Part shown: positions 21,108 through 31,174 of the stretch, in pieces
Layout: each line of letters opens with the position of its first letter
Position numbering within the stretch: position 1 is the stretch's first letter
Source: an uncultured Bartonella sp.
GTDB lineage: Bacteria; Pseudomonadota; Alphaproteobacteria; Rhizobiales; Rhizobiaceae
Length of the DNA: 64,000 bases
Direction of reading: 5' to 3'
NCBI RefSeq assembly: GCF_946479275.1
Contig: NZ_CAMLFE010000003.1
Span: 310,001 to 374,000, forward strand
Notes under the pieces: generated by a model
The model's database searches: none
What the model was told of the DNA's origin: nothing
Seen by the model: the letters and a program-made list of their open reading frames with translations, nothing else
Made by a program: the position numbers and the translations under genes

Positions 21108-21365
21108 ATGCACCACCAAGAGTCTTTAAAAACAAACCGTAACGACCTTACTCAATCAGCAGGGACAGGTGTTTTGCGAATAGTATTGCTTTTTGGTTCC
21201 GTTGCCATAGCGCTTGGTCTCATCCTCGTCCCGATGTTGGGTGATCGCAAGGATGCCGAACTGACACAATCAATTTTCCAGAATAAAGTCGATTACACAA
21301 CGATGACGGGCTCGGTTAACCAGTCTGCTATTCCGCAAGTAGACACGGTAAAAGATCCTCAATAA
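21108..21365 (+). CDS. Small single-pass membrane protein, unknown
   Basis: The 85-residue protein has one hydrophobic segment (about residues 23-43, VLRIVLLFGSVAIALGLIL) between a polar N-terminus and an outer, polar C-terminal tail. I do not recognise a named family, though such short proteins are widespread in Rhizobiales. The ATG has GGAG ten bases upstream. A CtrA-type box lies ahead of it, so expression may follow the cell cycle. Confidence 0.65.
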   Translation: MHHQESLKTNRNDLTQSAGTGVLRIVLLFGSVAIALGLILVPMLGDRKDAELTQSIFQNKVDYTTMTGSVNQSAIPQVDTVKDPQ

Positions 21366-21513
21366 TCGTTTTTATGTAGCATATTTTCGCTTAATTTTCT
21401 TTATTATTGAAATATTTTTCTTTGAGATCACGGGTGCTGTCCCCTATATCACATGATTGGGGAACATTGATGTAATGGGTATGTTGTTATACCCAGCCAT
21501 AGGACAGCTTTTA

Positions 21514-22905
21514 ATGATTATCGGATTTATTGCCAATCTCGTCATATTCGTTCTGCTACTTGTTGCACTTGCGAAAACGGCGAGAACCGGATGGAGTCTC
21601 TCGCGTCGGGTTTTGATCGGACTAGTGATTGGCGTCATCTTCGGTGTCATATTGCAGTCCATTTACGGCTTGGAAAATCTGCAACTAAAAAAATCGATCG
21701 AATGGTTCAATATCGTTGGCAACGGCTATGTTCTACTGTTGCAAATGATTGTTATGCCACTGGTTTTCGCGTCTATCCTATCGGCAGTTGCCCGTCTTCA
21801 TTCAGCCTCGTCACTCGGAAAAATCAGTACTATCACGATAGGCATTCTGTTGTTCACCACATTGATTGCCGCTTTTGTTGGGGTGATGATGGTCAATCTC
21901 TTTGGCCTTTCTGCTGAAGGACTGGTTCAAGGAACCGCAGAAACTGCCCGACTGAGTGCTATTCAAACCAATTACATGTCAAAAGTTGCCGATATGAGTA
22001 TTCCGCAACTTGTCCTTTCTTTCATACCAAAAAATCCGTTTGCCGATCTCACCGGCGCCAATCCTACTTCGATTATCAGTGTCGTTATTTTCGCGGCATT
22101 CCTTGGAGCTGCGGCCATACGCTTGATGAAAGACACCCCGGAAAAAGGAAAAGGCGTCATTTCTGCAATAGATACATTGCAAGCATGGGTCATGAAATTG
22201 GTCCGTATCGTTATCTTGCTTACCCCTTATGGTGTTTTCGCTCTGATGACAAAAGTTGCAGCAACTTCCAATGCAGCGGATATCCTGAAATTACTGGCAT
22301 TTATTGTCGCATCCTATATCGGGCTTGCAATCATGTTTTGCATTCATGGGCTTCTGCTTGGAATTTCGGGCATTAACCCCCTCCGTTTCTTTTCAAAAGT
22401 TATGCCGGTCCTGACATTTGCTTTTACCAGCCGCTCAAGTGCCGCCAGTATTCCTTTAAATATCGAAGCTTTGACCGAACGCATCGGCGTACCGCAGTCG
22501 ATTGCAGGATTTGCAGCATCTTTCGGAGCAACAATCGGGCAAAACGGTTGTGCCGGCCTTTATCCGGCAATGCTTGCCACCATGGTAGCACCGACTGTTG
22601 GCATCAATCCACTTGATCCGGTCTGGATTGCGACACTTGTCGGCATTGTAACTTTAAGCTCTATCGGCGTTGCAGGTGTCGGTGGCGGCGCAACATTTGC
22701 TGCCCTGATTGTTCTCCCCACAATGGGACTGCCGGTCACACTTGTTGCATTGCTGATATCTATTGAACCATTAATCGACATGGGCCGCACCGCTTTGAAT
22801 GTGAACGGCGCAATGACTGCCGCAACAATTACAAGCCAAATTTTACGCGAAACCGATAAATCGATTTTTGACTCCGATAACGATAAGAAATTGACCAATA
22901 CTTGA
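21514..22905 (+). CDS. tcyP: L-cystine:cation symporter TcyP (YdjN family)
   Basis: This dicarboxylate/amino acid:cation symporter takes up L-cystine. Landmarks are [53 protein letters not shown] (substrate hairpin), [17 protein letters not shown] and [18 protein letters not shown] [14 protein letters not shown]. Much of the sequence appears almost the same as the enterobacterial YdjN/TcyP. An earlier in-frame ATG at 21457 exists, but ATG 21514 has AGGAC nine bases upstream and matches the usual N-terminus, giving 463 residues. It stands alone. Confidence 0.93.
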   Translation: MIIGFIANLVIFVLLLVALAKTARTGWSLSRRVLIGLVIGVIFGVILQSIYGLENLQLKKSIEWFNIVGNGYVLLLQMIVMPLVFASILSAVARLHSASSLGKISTITIGILLFTTLIAAFVGVMMVNLFGLSAEGLVQGTAETARLSAIQTNYMSKVADMSIPQLVLSFIPKNPFADLTGANPTSIISVVIFAAFLGAAAIRLMKDTPEKGKGVISAIDTLQAWVMKLVRIVILLTPYGVFALMTKVAATSNAADILKLLAFIVASYIGLAIMFCIHGLLLGISGINPLRFFSKVMPVLTFAFTSRSSAASIPLNIEALTERIGVPQSIAGFAASFGATIGQNGCAGLYPAMLATMVAPTVGINPLDPVWIATLVGIVTLSSIGVAGVGGGATFAALIVLPTMGLPVTLVALLISIEPLIDMGRTALNVNGAMTAATITSQILRETDKSIFDSDNDKKLTNT

Positions 22906-23573
22906 ATGAGCGCAAGGTTTAAGTTGGCGGAAGTTAAACACTACATTTGGTGTTTCTGACCATTTCCGTCGGTGAATAATAACCCGACCGATTGTACTAC
23001 CGCCTTCACCTTTCCAAGCAGCAACTTGTGCTTTTAGGTATTAAAAAGAGTGCTTTTATCGGCTTGCAATTGCTTGATAAAATAAACAGTCCTTGAAGAC
23101 CATGAGGATGATTTAAAAAATCCGAAAAATAGAAAACACATGCCTTGCGTAAGTAATTACACGCCACCTTATGCGAAATACCAAATCGCTTAAAAAAGTT
23201 CATAAAAAGCTTTTAACGGATGTCCCGATTATCCAATATGTTTGACTATCTGCTATTTTTTTAAAAAAACCGGCAGAAATCCAATTGCTCCGGCTCTATT
23301 GAGCTCGACTAAAGTTCGAATTTAATCATTCTCATCAAAATGCCGCAAACATGGTATGCTTCTGCGCAAATGTTGTAGGTTTTTAAAAACATTTTTAGCC
23401 GAATATGACTGTTCCGATATCCGTTAAAAGCAAATCGTTCATAAAATCCGCTCTTAACTAAATGTCAGTTTTGATTAATAGCGCGTTATTGACACATTGA
23501 CCTCGTCCGAGGCAGCGCACAACAATGTTAAAACCTCATCATAATGAGAAGTTTAACAATACAGCATTTTCCA
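22906..23573. other. Intergenic region between convergent tcyP and methyltransferase genes
   Basis: About 670 bases with no supported gene on either strand, no tRNA and no strong terminator. Short frames here lack family signals. It is AT-rich with several A and T runs. The contents are unknown. Confidence 0.4.
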
Positions 23574-24458
23574 TTAATGAGCTGATTTATCGCCTAAAAC
23601 ATCGGCGAGAGATATTGTTGCAGTTCCCGGGCGGGCCGGTTTTTGCTGGCTTTCATCAGGTGCCCAACCGGAGAGCCAGATGAAAGAAAAACTCGCGCGG
23701 ATGCGCCCATCCGGATCGCTAAAACGTTCCGCATAAATTTCCGCAGCGCGCTCAAAAAACCTTCTGCTGACAGGGCGACGAGACCTACCGGTAAGCCCGT
23801 TTTGCATTCCCATAGCGCGCAGGTCGTCAATAAGTTGAAAAATTGTGTCATAGCGAACAGTCAGGTTCTCGACGTCGCTTACCGGCATCGCAAACCCAGC
23901 TCTTTGCAACAAACTACCAGCATCACGGATATCGGTGAACGGGTAGACTCTGGGGCTCACTCCGCCATAAAGTTCGGTTTCTGCTTCAAGCAAACTTTCA
24001 CGCAACTCTCCCAGAGTGCCTGTGCCTGCCATCACACCGAGAAAAAGACCATCAGGCGTCAAACTTTTACGAATCTGGCTAAGTACTCCCGGGACATCAT
24101 TGGTAACACTTAGAGACATGAGAGAAATAGCAAGGTCATAAGAGCTCGCCGGCAAATCTATCAATTCGCGTCCACGCTGCAAAAACGTATGATTGCCGCT
24201 TGTAAAGCGCCTGTCACTCTCGACGCTATCAACAACAGCAACTTTTCCGGTGTTGACAAGCGCTTCCGTTCCCGCTCCGGTATGGCCAAACAGGTCAACT
24301 GCATGAGAAAATTTCCGGTCTACCGTGAGCAACCGTTCCTGCAATTCTTCACATAAACGATTAAGTAAAAAATCACCCTTTTTACCATAACGGGTAAAAG
24401 CGCGGCTTCGAAATTTCTCAATTCTATTCTGATCGAAAATCCGTGAATCTGTCATCAT
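23574..24458 (-). CDS. SAM-dependent methyltransferase (BioC/NDUFAF5-like)
   Basis: The 294-residue protein begins with FDQNRIEKFRSRAF, resembling the NDUFAF5/BioC-like family, and has a class I methyltransferase fold: DLFGHTGAGTEAL (motif I), DLAISLMSLSVTND and LTPDGLFLGVMAG. In alphaproteobacteria it usually sits beside comF, as here (divergent). The mitochondrial relative modifies complex I subunit NDUFS7; a matching role here is speculative. Confidence 0.75.
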   Translation of the reverse strand: MMTDSRIFDQNRIEKFRSRAFTRYGKKGDFLLNRLCEELQERLLTVDRKFSHAVDLFGHTGAGTEALVNTGKVAVVDSVESDRRFTSGNHTFLQRGRELIDLPASSYDLAISLMSLSVTNDVPGVLSQIRKSLTPDGLFLGVMAGTGTLGELRESLLEAETELYGGVSPRVYPFTDIRDAGSLLQRAGFAMPVSDVENLTVRYDTIFQLIDDLRAMGMQNGLTGRSRRPVSRRFFERAAEIYAERFSDPDGRIRASFSFIWLSGWAPDESQQKPARPGTATISLADVLGDKSAH

Positions 24459-24603
24459 TCTCTATAATTTGTCGCATTCAACATATTGTATTTTAAGCGT
24501 AACCGTTTAAGCTTAAAAAGCTACAGCATATTCTTCGTCATTGATAGAATAAAATTAATCCTGAAGCTTCAACAATATCTAGAAAAATTCTATTTTTTCT
24601 GCA

Positions 24604-25404
24604 GTGGTACCGATAGGGGTGAAAAGATTGTCGAAAGCACACTATCCTGACAGGAAAGCTTTTCTAAAAATCGGCGAACATGTTATGAATTTTCTGTTTC
24701 CGCCGACATGTCCCGGATGTGGTGTTTTTGTTGAAAAAACCGGCACGATATGTCCTGAATGCTGGAAACAATTACATTTCATAACCAAGCCCTATTGCCC
24801 TGTTATGGGAACGCCTTTCACTTATGATCAGGGAGAAGGTTTTTTAAGCGGAGAAGCTATACAATCGCCACCTCCGTTTACCCGGGCGCGTTCGGTTGTC
24901 GCTCACTTCGGCCTTGCCCGCAGTCTGGTAACACGACTTAAATATGGCGACCGCACCGAACTTGCGCCATTCATGGCCGAATGGATGACTATTGCCGGGA
25001 AAGAGCTGATCGAGAGTGCCGACATCATTGTGCCAATCCCCCTCCATTACCGCAGGTTTTTAAAACGCACTTACAATCAGGCAACCGAACTATCCCGCAA
25101 TATTGCCAGAAGTACAGGAAAGCCATTGCAACCTTTTGTTCTCAAGCGACAAAAAAATACCCGTCAGCAAGTGGGTCTACTTAAAAAAGCCCGACAACGA
25201 AATATGATCGGGGCTTTTATCGTTCCGGAAAAAGAAAAGGCAAAAATTAAAGACAAGCGTGTTCTGCTCGTCGATGATGTTTTTACAACCGGTGCAACCG
25301 TCCGATCGGCAACGAAAGCGCTTCTAAGAGGCGGCGCAAAAAGCGTTGATGTGCTGACTTTTTCACGCGTGTTGCCAGACTTGTATGAAGACCCATCCTC
25401 TTGA
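24604..25404 (+). CDS. ComF-family phosphoribosyltransferase-like protein
   Basis: The protein has an N-terminal zinc-ribbon (CPGCG and CPECWKQ) and a C-terminal phosphoribosyltransferase domain with the PRPP motif VLLVDDVFTTGATV. ComF proteins assist DNA uptake in naturally competent bacteria, but in most others the role is unclear. GTG 24604 gives 266 residues; ATG 24685 (MNFLFPPTCPGCG) is a reasonable alternative. It leads a run with grxC and DUF1178. Confidence 0.82.
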   Translation: MVPIGVKRLSKAHYPDRKAFLKIGEHVMNFLFPPTCPGCGVFVEKTGTICPECWKQLHFITKPYCPVMGTPFTYDQGEGFLSGEAIQSPPPFTRARSVVAHFGLARSLVTRLKYGDRTELAPFMAEWMTIAGKELIESADIIVPIPLHYRRFLKRTYNQATELSRNIARSTGKPLQPFVLKRQKNTRQQVGLLKKARQRNMIGAFIVPEKEKAKIKDKRVLLVDDVFTTGATVRSATKALLRGGAKSVDVLTFSRVLPDLYEDPSS

Positions 25405-25447
25405 GGAAAAATTGAAAGGCACTTATATAGCGAGAATGGAGAAAAAA

Positions 25448-25705
25448 ATGCCGCATGTAACGATTTACACCCGTCCTCACTGCCCTTATTGCGAAAGTGC
25501 CATGGAATTGTTGCAATCAAAAGGCGTTAAGTTTGAAGAAATTGATGGATCTGGTGAAAGACGCGCAGAAATGGTGAAACGTGCACATGGTCGCAATACA
25601 TTTCCGCAAATTTTTATTGGCGAAAACCATATCGGCGGTTGCGATGATCTTCACGAACTTGACCACAGCGGTAAGCTCGACACACTGCTTTTCGGGAACA
25701 AATAA
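25448..25705 (+). CDS. grxC: Glutaredoxin 3
   Basis: A class I glutaredoxin using glutathione to reduce protein disulfides. The 85-residue protein has CPYC at residues 12-15, the cis-proline segment NTFPQIFIG and the glutathione-binding GGCDDL. The open frame extends to 25385, inside comF, but ATG 25448 has GGAG upstream and gives the family start MPHVTIYTR. Its stop overlaps the next ATG by one base. Confidence 0.95.
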   Translation: MPHVTIYTRPHCPYCESAMELLQSKGVKFEEIDGSGERRAEMVKRAHGRNTFPQIFIGENHIGGCDDLHELDHSGKLDTLLFGNK

Positions 25706-26130
25706 TGATCCGTTTTTCGCTTCATTGTGACAAGGCACATGAGTTCAATGGCTGGTTCCGCAATAATGATGATTTTTTGGAACAAAAAAAATCCAAGCTT
25801 ATCCGCTGTCCTGTCTGCGATTCAACGTCGATTGAAAAAACTTTGATGGCGCCGGCTGTTGCTACTTCAAGAGAGCGGGAAAAAGTAGCAATGGGAATGA
25901 CGAGCGAGCAGAAAAAGATGCTCGATGAAATGCGCAAAATCACCCGAAAAGTCCGCAAAAATGCGGAATATGTCGGTGACCGTTTTGCCGAAGAAGCAAG
26001 ACGCATTCATTTCAAGGAAGTGAAAGAACGCCCCATTTATGGCGAGGCTAGTACAGAAGAGGTCTCTTCGCTCGTTGATGACGGCATTCCTGTCATGCCG
26101 CTTGCAACATTGCCGGAAGATGAAAATTGA
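25705..26130 (+). CDS. DUF1178 family protein
   Basis: The 141-residue protein starts MIRFSLHCDKAHEFNGWF and contains a CPVC pair (about residues 36-39), both typical of DUF1178, a family common in Proteobacteria with unknown role. The middle is rich in charged residues and likely helical. Its ATG overlaps the grxC stop (TAATG), so the two are co-translated. Confidence 0.85.
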   Translation: MIRFSLHCDKAHEFNGWFRNNDDFLEQKKSKLIRCPVCDSTSIEKTLMAPAVATSREREKVAMGMTSEQKKMLDEMRKITRKVRKNAEYVGDRFAEEARRIHFKEVKERPIYGEASTEEVSSLVDDGIPVMPLATLPEDEN

Positions 26131-26165
26131 TCTTCCGGAAACATATTATCAAACACTGGCAACTT

Positions 26166-26193
26166 TTTAAAAACCGCCCTTTATTTTAGGCGG
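26166..26193 (-). terminator. ubiG terminator overlapping its stop codon
   Basis: On the minus strand CCGCC-TAAAATAAAG-GGCGG is followed by TTTTT. The stem includes the last ubiG codons and stop. It would end transcription of ubiG. Confidence 0.65.
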
Positions 26194-26927
26194 CGGGCAA
26201 GCAGCATATAGTTGACATCCATATTTTTGGATCTGTTCCAGCTATCTTTAAGCGGATTATAGGTGATACCCAGTTTGTCTATAACTGTAAGACCGGCTGT
26301 ATTCAGCTTTTCTGTAATTTCATCAGGAGTCAGAAACTTGTTATAATCGTGTGTCCCTTTAGGTAACCAACGCAAGACATACTCGGCTCCAATAATCGCA
26401 AGGCCCCAACACTTCAAAGTGCGGTTGAGTGTTGCAACAAACATCAGGCCTTGCGGTTTGACCATTTTAGCACTTTCCGACATGAACAGGTCGACATCCG
26501 AAACATGTTCAACCACTTCCATATTCAAAACAACATCGAATTTTTCACCCGCTTTTGCAAGCTCTTCGGCTGTTGTTGCACGGTAATCGATATTCAAACC
26601 GGACTGAGTCGCATGGATTTTTGCAACTTCGATATTGGTCGTCGATGCATCGGCCCCCACAACCTCTGCCCCCAAACGCGCCATCGGCTCGCATAACAAC
26701 CCGCCCCCGCAGCCGATATCAAGAAAACGTATCCCCTTGAATGGTTCTGCATCCTTGGGGTCACGATCAAAAGCTTCACAAACCTTTTCCTTGATATAGG
26801 AAAGACGTGCCGGATTGAATTTATGAAGCGGACGGAATTTCCCCTGTGGGTTCCACCATTCAGCTGCAATACGTGAGAAATGGTCAACTTCGGCCTGATC
26901 GATCGTAGTACGGTGGGCTTCTGCCAT
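26181..26927 (-). CDS. ubiG: Ubiquinone biosynthesis O-methyltransferase UbiG
   Basis: UbiG performs both O-methylations in ubiquinone synthesis. The 248-residue protein has the family start [32 protein letters not shown] motif [20 protein letters not shown] and [16 protein letters not shown] precedes the ATG. It is divergent from lysC, a conserved order in Rhizobiales. Confidence 0.97.
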   Translation of the reverse strand: MAEAHRTTIDQAEVDHFSRIAAEWWNPQGKFRPLHKFNPARLSYIKEKVCEAFDRDPKDAEPFKGIRFLDIGCGGGLLCEPMARLGAEVVGADASTTNIEVAKIHATQSGLNIDYRATTAEELAKAGEKFDVVLNMEVVEHVSDVDLFMSESAKMVKPQGLMFVATLNRTLKCWGLAIIGAEYVLRWLPKGTHDYNKFLTPDEITEKLNTAGLTVIDKLGITYNPLKDSWNRSKNMDVNYMLLARRLK

Positions 26928-27031
26928 GGGGGTCTCTCCTAAAAGATTACGTTTATCAGTTCTGTCTTAAATGGGGCAAAGTCAAGAGACAAACAAGTAA
27001 ATATGTCAGTCTTGCTTAAATTCTCAATATT

Positions 27032-27070
27032 GGCTATGTCAGCATAGCCGCCAAGCGCGCAATGCTTGGC
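27032..27070 (+). promoter_or_regulatory. Two back-to-back perfect hairpins in the lysC leader
   Basis: GGCTATG-TCAG-CATAGCC (27032-27049) is directly followed by GCCAAGC-GCGCAAT-GCTTGGC (27050-27070). Both have perfect seven-base stems. They lie 41-79 bases before the lysC start and lack a T run, so they are not simple terminators. They could be a structured 5' leader or operators. Confidence 0.45.
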
Positions 27071-27110
27071 TTCAGAACAATTTCAAAATTTAGAGGCGAG
27101 AGTTGTTTAA

Positions 27111-28364
27111 ATGGCGCGCATAGTAATGAAATTCGGTGGGACTTCAGTCGCCAATATCGAGCGTATCAAAAATGTTGCGCGTCACGTCAAACGTGAAGTT
27201 GATGCTGGCAATGAAGTTGCTGTCGTAGTTTCGGCAATGGCCGGTAAAACCAACGAACTCGTCGGCTGGACACGTGAAGCTTCGCCAATGCATGATGCAC
27301 GAGAATATGATGTGGTCGTTGCTTCGGGTGAACAGGTAACAGCCGGACTTTTAGCTATCACCCTGCAATCCATGGGAATCAATGCGCGTTCATGGCTCGG
27401 TTGGCAAATTCCGATCGAGACAGACAATGCCCACGGTGCTGCGCGCATTACAAAAATCGACGGTTCGCAATTAATCCAGCGTTTTAAAGACGGGCAGGTT
27501 GCCGTCATTGCCGGTTTTCAGGGCATTGGACCGGATAAACGTATTACGACACTCGGCCGCGGTGGTTCCGATACCAGTGCGGTTGCTGTTGCTGCAGCAG
27601 TCAAAGCTGACAGATGCGATATTTATACCGATGTTGACGGCGTCTACACAACAGACCCGCGAATTGACCCCAAGGCACGTCGTCTGCCAAAAGTGGCATT
27701 CGAGGAAATGCTGGAGATGGCTTCCCTTGGTGCAAAAGTTTTGCAGGTGCGTTCTGTAGAACTTGCTATGGTTCACAAAGTACGCACATTTGTGCGTTCA
27801 AGTTTCGAGGATCCCGATGCTCCGGGCATGGGCGACCCTATCAATCCACCCGGAACACTCATTTGCGACGAGGATGAAATCGTGGAACAACAAGTTGTCA
27901 CAGGCATTGCTTTTGCCAAAGAAGAGGCACAAATTTCTTTACGCCGTTTGGCCGATCGACCGGGAATTTCTGCAGCAATATTCGGCCCGCTTGCCGAAGA
28001 ACATGTCAATGTCGATATGATCGTGCAGAATATATCGGAAGATGGTTCCAAAACCGATATGACATTCACTGTTCCGGCAACCGATATAGAAAAAGCCGTT
28101 GCAACGCTTGAAGCCAACAAAAAAGAAATCGGCTTTGATGTTATCCAGTCGGAAACCGACCTCGCAAAAGTTTCGATTATCGGCATAGGCATGCGCAGCC
28201 ATGCGGGTGTTGCAGCCACTGCTTTCAAGGCGCTGGCAGAAAAAGGCATCAATATCCGTGCGATCACAACTTCTGAAATCAAGATTTCAATTTTGATCGA
28301 TAATGCCTATACCGAATTGGCTGTAAGAACACTACATACCGTCTACGGCTTGGATAAAGGTTGA
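27111..28364 (+). CDS. lysC: Aspartate kinase
   Basis: It phosphorylates aspartate, the first step to lysine, threonine, methionine and diaminopimelate. The 417-residue protein has KFGGTSVAN at the start, TTLGRGGSDTSAVA, the DVDGVYTTDPR substrate region and two C-terminal ACT domains (from about residue 265) that bind feedback amino acids. AGAGGCGAG lies upstream of the ATG. A structured leader precedes it. Confidence 0.96.
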   Translation: MARIVMKFGGTSVANIERIKNVARHVKREVDAGNEVAVVVSAMAGKTNELVGWTREASPMHDAREYDVVVASGEQVTAGLLAITLQSMGINARSWLGWQIPIETDNAHGAARITKIDGSQLIQRFKDGQVAVIAGFQGIGPDKRITTLGRGGSDTSAVAVAAAVKADRCDIYTDVDGVYTTDPRIDPKARRLPKVAFEEMLEMASLGAKVLQVRSVELAMVHKVRTFVRSSFEDPDAPGMGDPINPPGTLICDEDEIVEQQVVTGIAFAKEEAQISLRRLADRPGISAAIFGPLAEEHVNVDMIVQNISEDGSKTDMTFTVPATDIEKAVATLEANKKEIGFDVIQSETDLAKVSIIGIGMRSHAGVAATAFKALAEKGINIRAITTSEIKISILIDNAYTELAVRTLHTVYGLDKG

Positions 28365-28467
28365 GGTATAAACATCCGGTTTTATCTCGGGAAAAATAAA
28401 AAGCGGGTTGACCTTTTTAAAGCATGAGCATGAGACTTAACTATCATAATGGGAGATATGATAAATT

Positions 28468-30735
28468 ATGCGGGAGACCCATGTAGGCCCCAAAGTTATT
28501 CTGAAGCGACTACGCGAGTTTATGGCGCGCGCCATGGACTCACAAGAACGACTTGACCTCATCGTCCGTGAAATTGCTCGCAATATGGATGCGGAGGTCT
28601 GCTCCTTTTATGTTTTGCGTTCCGACAATATGTTGGAACTTTACGCTACTGAGGGTCTCAATCCGGAAGCTGTGCACTTGTCCGAGTTACGGCTGGGGCA
28701 AGGTCTTGTCGGAACGATTGCTGCCACAGCCCGCCCGCTCAATCTGACTGACGCCAGAAAACATCCTGCCTTCACCTATCTTCCCGAAACAGGTGAAGAG
28801 ATCTATTCTTCATTCCTTGGTGTTCCAATCTTACGCGCCGGTCGCACTCTGGGGGTTCTTGTTGTCCAGAACCGCAACAAACGCGGTTATAGCGACGAGG
28901 AGGTCGAAGCACTCGAGACGGTTGCCATGGTTCTTGCAGAAATGGTTGCTGCAGGTGATCTGCCACGACTTACCCGCCCCAATGTCGATGTTGACATGCG
29001 CCGCCCGTTCACACTTGTCGGCCAATCACTTAATGAAGGCATCGGCCTCGGCCATATTGTTCTTCATGAACCGCGCCTTGTCGTGACCAATCTTTTCAAT
29101 GAGAATAGCGGAGCCGAAACAGAAAAGCTGACGAGCGCAATCAATTCGTTACGTCTTTCAATCGACGATATGCTTTCGAGAAGCGATGTTGCAAGCGAAG
29201 GCGAACATCGTGAAATTCTTGAAACCTATCGTATGTTTGCCAATGATCGCGGTTGGATAAGAAGGCTTGAAGAGGCTATCAAAAATGGTTTGACAGCCGA
29301 GGCCGCTGTTGAAAAAGTACAAAGTGATACGCGCGCACGCATGGTTCATTTGACGGATCCCTACTTGCGCGAGCGGCTTTCGGATTTTGACGATCTTGCC
29401 AATCGCTTGCTTTATCAGTTGATGGGTCGCACGAGGGAAACCATCAATGCCGATTTGCCTACCGATTCAATTATTGTGGCCCGTTCCATGGGAGCAGCCG
29501 AATTGTTGGACTATCCGCGCGAACGGGTCCGCGGTCTCGTCTTGGAAGATGGGGCATCGACAAGCCATGTTGCCATTGTCGCGCGGGCTATGTCTATACC
29601 TGTTGTGGGACAGGTGAAAGGTGCGGTATCTTTATCCGAAAATGGTGATCCGCTGATCATTGATGGTGATGACGGCAAGGTTTATCTGCGCCCTGTACCG
29701 GATGTTGAAAGTGCTTTCGTTGAAAAAGCCAGATTTCGCGCTCGTAAACAAAAACTCTACCGCGATTTGCGGGATGTCCCGGCCAATACAAAAGATGGCC
29801 GTCATATTACCTTGCTTATCAATGCGGGTCTTCTTGTCGATCTACCGCAACTTGATGAATCGGGCGCAGAAGGCATCGGCCTTTTTCGCACTGAATTGCA
29901 GTTTATGATTGCCTCAACATTTCCTCGCGCCCATGAACAGGAAAAACTTTATCGCAATGTCTATAAGGAAATCGGTGACAAGCCTGTCACTTTCCGGACG
30001 CTCGATATTGGTGGTGACAAGGTGTTGCCTTATTTCCGCAGCAAGGGCAAAGAGGAAAACCCTGCCCTTGGCTGGCGTGCTATCCGCCTTACGCTTGACA
30101 AACCGGCATTGATGAGAACGCAATTGCGTGCACTCCTCAAAGCTTCCGGTGGGCGGGAACTGCGCGTCATGTTGCCAATGGTGACAGAGGTCGGTGAAAT
30201 ATACCACACGCGTAAGCTTATCGATCGCGAGGTGGCCTATCTTACGCGGTTCGGTTACGTTATGCCAACGCGGTTGAAATTGGGAGCAATGGTCGAAGTA
30301 CCTGCTCTCTTGTTCCAGCTCGACGAACTCATGCAAGTTGTAGACTTCGTCTCAGTTGGTTCCAATGATCTGTTTCAATTCATGATGGCGATAGACCGTG
30401 GCAATTCGGAAATTGCTCATCGTTTTGACCAGCTCTCGACACCGTTTCTGCGTGCGCTACGTAAAATCATCGAGGCCGGTGAACGCAATAACACACCGGT
30501 AACTTTATGCGGCGAAATGGCCGGTAAACCATTACTGGCCTTGGCACTTTTGGGCCTTGGTTTCACCCGCATTTCCATGACACCATCCGCTATCGGGCCC
30601 ATCAAGGCCATGTTGCTCAGACTCGATATCAGTGACTTACAAAAAGCAATGCTTGCCGAGCTTGATAAGACCACGACCGTTACCTTGCGGCACTGGCTCA
30701 TGAAATATGCCGAAACAAACAATATCGCATTGTAG
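28468..30735 (+). CDS. ptsP: Phosphoenolpyruvate-protein phosphotransferase PtsP (EI-Ntr)
   Basis: PtsP starts the nitrogen PTS phosphorelay (PtsP to NPr to EIIA-Ntr). Its 755 residues hold an N-terminal GAF domain (about 17-160) that can sense glutamine, the phosphohistidine domain with active His in DGASTSHVAIVARA, and the PEP-binding barrel with GIGLFRTEL, FRTLDIGGDK and SLCGEMAG-like TLCGEMAG. It follows lysC by about 100 bases. In many relatives prfA comes next; here it does not. Confidence 0.95.
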   Translation: MRETHVGPKVILKRLREFMARAMDSQERLDLIVREIARNMDAEVCSFYVLRSDNMLELYATEGLNPEAVHLSELRLGQGLVGTIAATARPLNLTDARKHPAFTYLPETGEEIYSSFLGVPILRAGRTLGVLVVQNRNKRGYSDEEVEALETVAMVLAEMVAAGDLPRLTRPNVDVDMRRPFTLVGQSLNEGIGLGHIVLHEPRLVVTNLFNENSGAETEKLTSAINSLRLSIDDMLSRSDVASEGEHREILETYRMFANDRGWIRRLEEAIKNGLTAEAAVEKVQSDTRARMVHLTDPYLRERLSDFDDLANRLLYQLMGRTRETINADLPTDSIIVARSMGAAELLDYPRERVRGLVLEDGASTSHVAIVARAMSIPVVGQVKGAVSLSENGDPLIIDGDDGKVYLRPVPDVESAFVEKARFRARKQKLYRDLRDVPANTKDGRHITLLINAGLLVDLPQLDESGAEGIGLFRTELQFMIASTFPRAHEQEKLYRNVYKEIGDKPVTFRTLDIGGDKVLPYFRSKGKEENPALGWRAIRLTLDKPALMRTQLRALLKASGGRELRVMLPMVTEVGEIYHTRKLIDREVAYLTRFGYVMPTRLKLGAMVEVPALLFQLDELMQVVDFVSVGSNDLFQFMMAIDRGNSEIAHRFDQLSTPFLRALRKIIEAGERNNTPVTLCGEMAGKPLLALALLGLGFTRISMTPSAIGPIKAMLLRLDISDLQKAMLAELDKTTTVTLRHWLMKYAETNNIAL

Positions 30736-31174
30736 CACCCGTTATAAGATATCTGATATCTGCCCAACGGTTTTGATCTAAAACTACTCTATACGGTACT
30801 TATGTCCGTTTTTGCACTTTCGAATAGTCGTTATTCTTCGAAAGGTGGAGAAGCCCTGCCCTACCTGATCTATTCCCATGCAAAAGTGCGCTTTCGTCAT
30901 CACATTACAAGGCATCAACACATGGCTTCGCAACGGAACACTTTCAAAACAGAATAAAAGCAAGCCTTGCGACAATTTATGAAAAGGATTTAATCATTCC
31001 GTTGCCAAGGCTTCAGACAATTTAGACTTTTGCGGACAATCCTAAAAAAATGAAAATATGACGAACAGTGCTTGAACGGCCTATGTTTTCATTTCTTGAA
31101 AATTTTTGAGCTCGCCACGTCGCAAAGTGCAAGACCGCTTTATGCCTGACAATCACTTGCTTCCATTTTAAGGA
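30736..31174. other. Intergenic region between ptsP and proY
   Basis: Convergent gap of about 440 bases. No supported gene, tRNA or strong terminator is visible. A 63-codon minus-strand frame (30784-30975) has no family signal. Confidence 0.4.
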
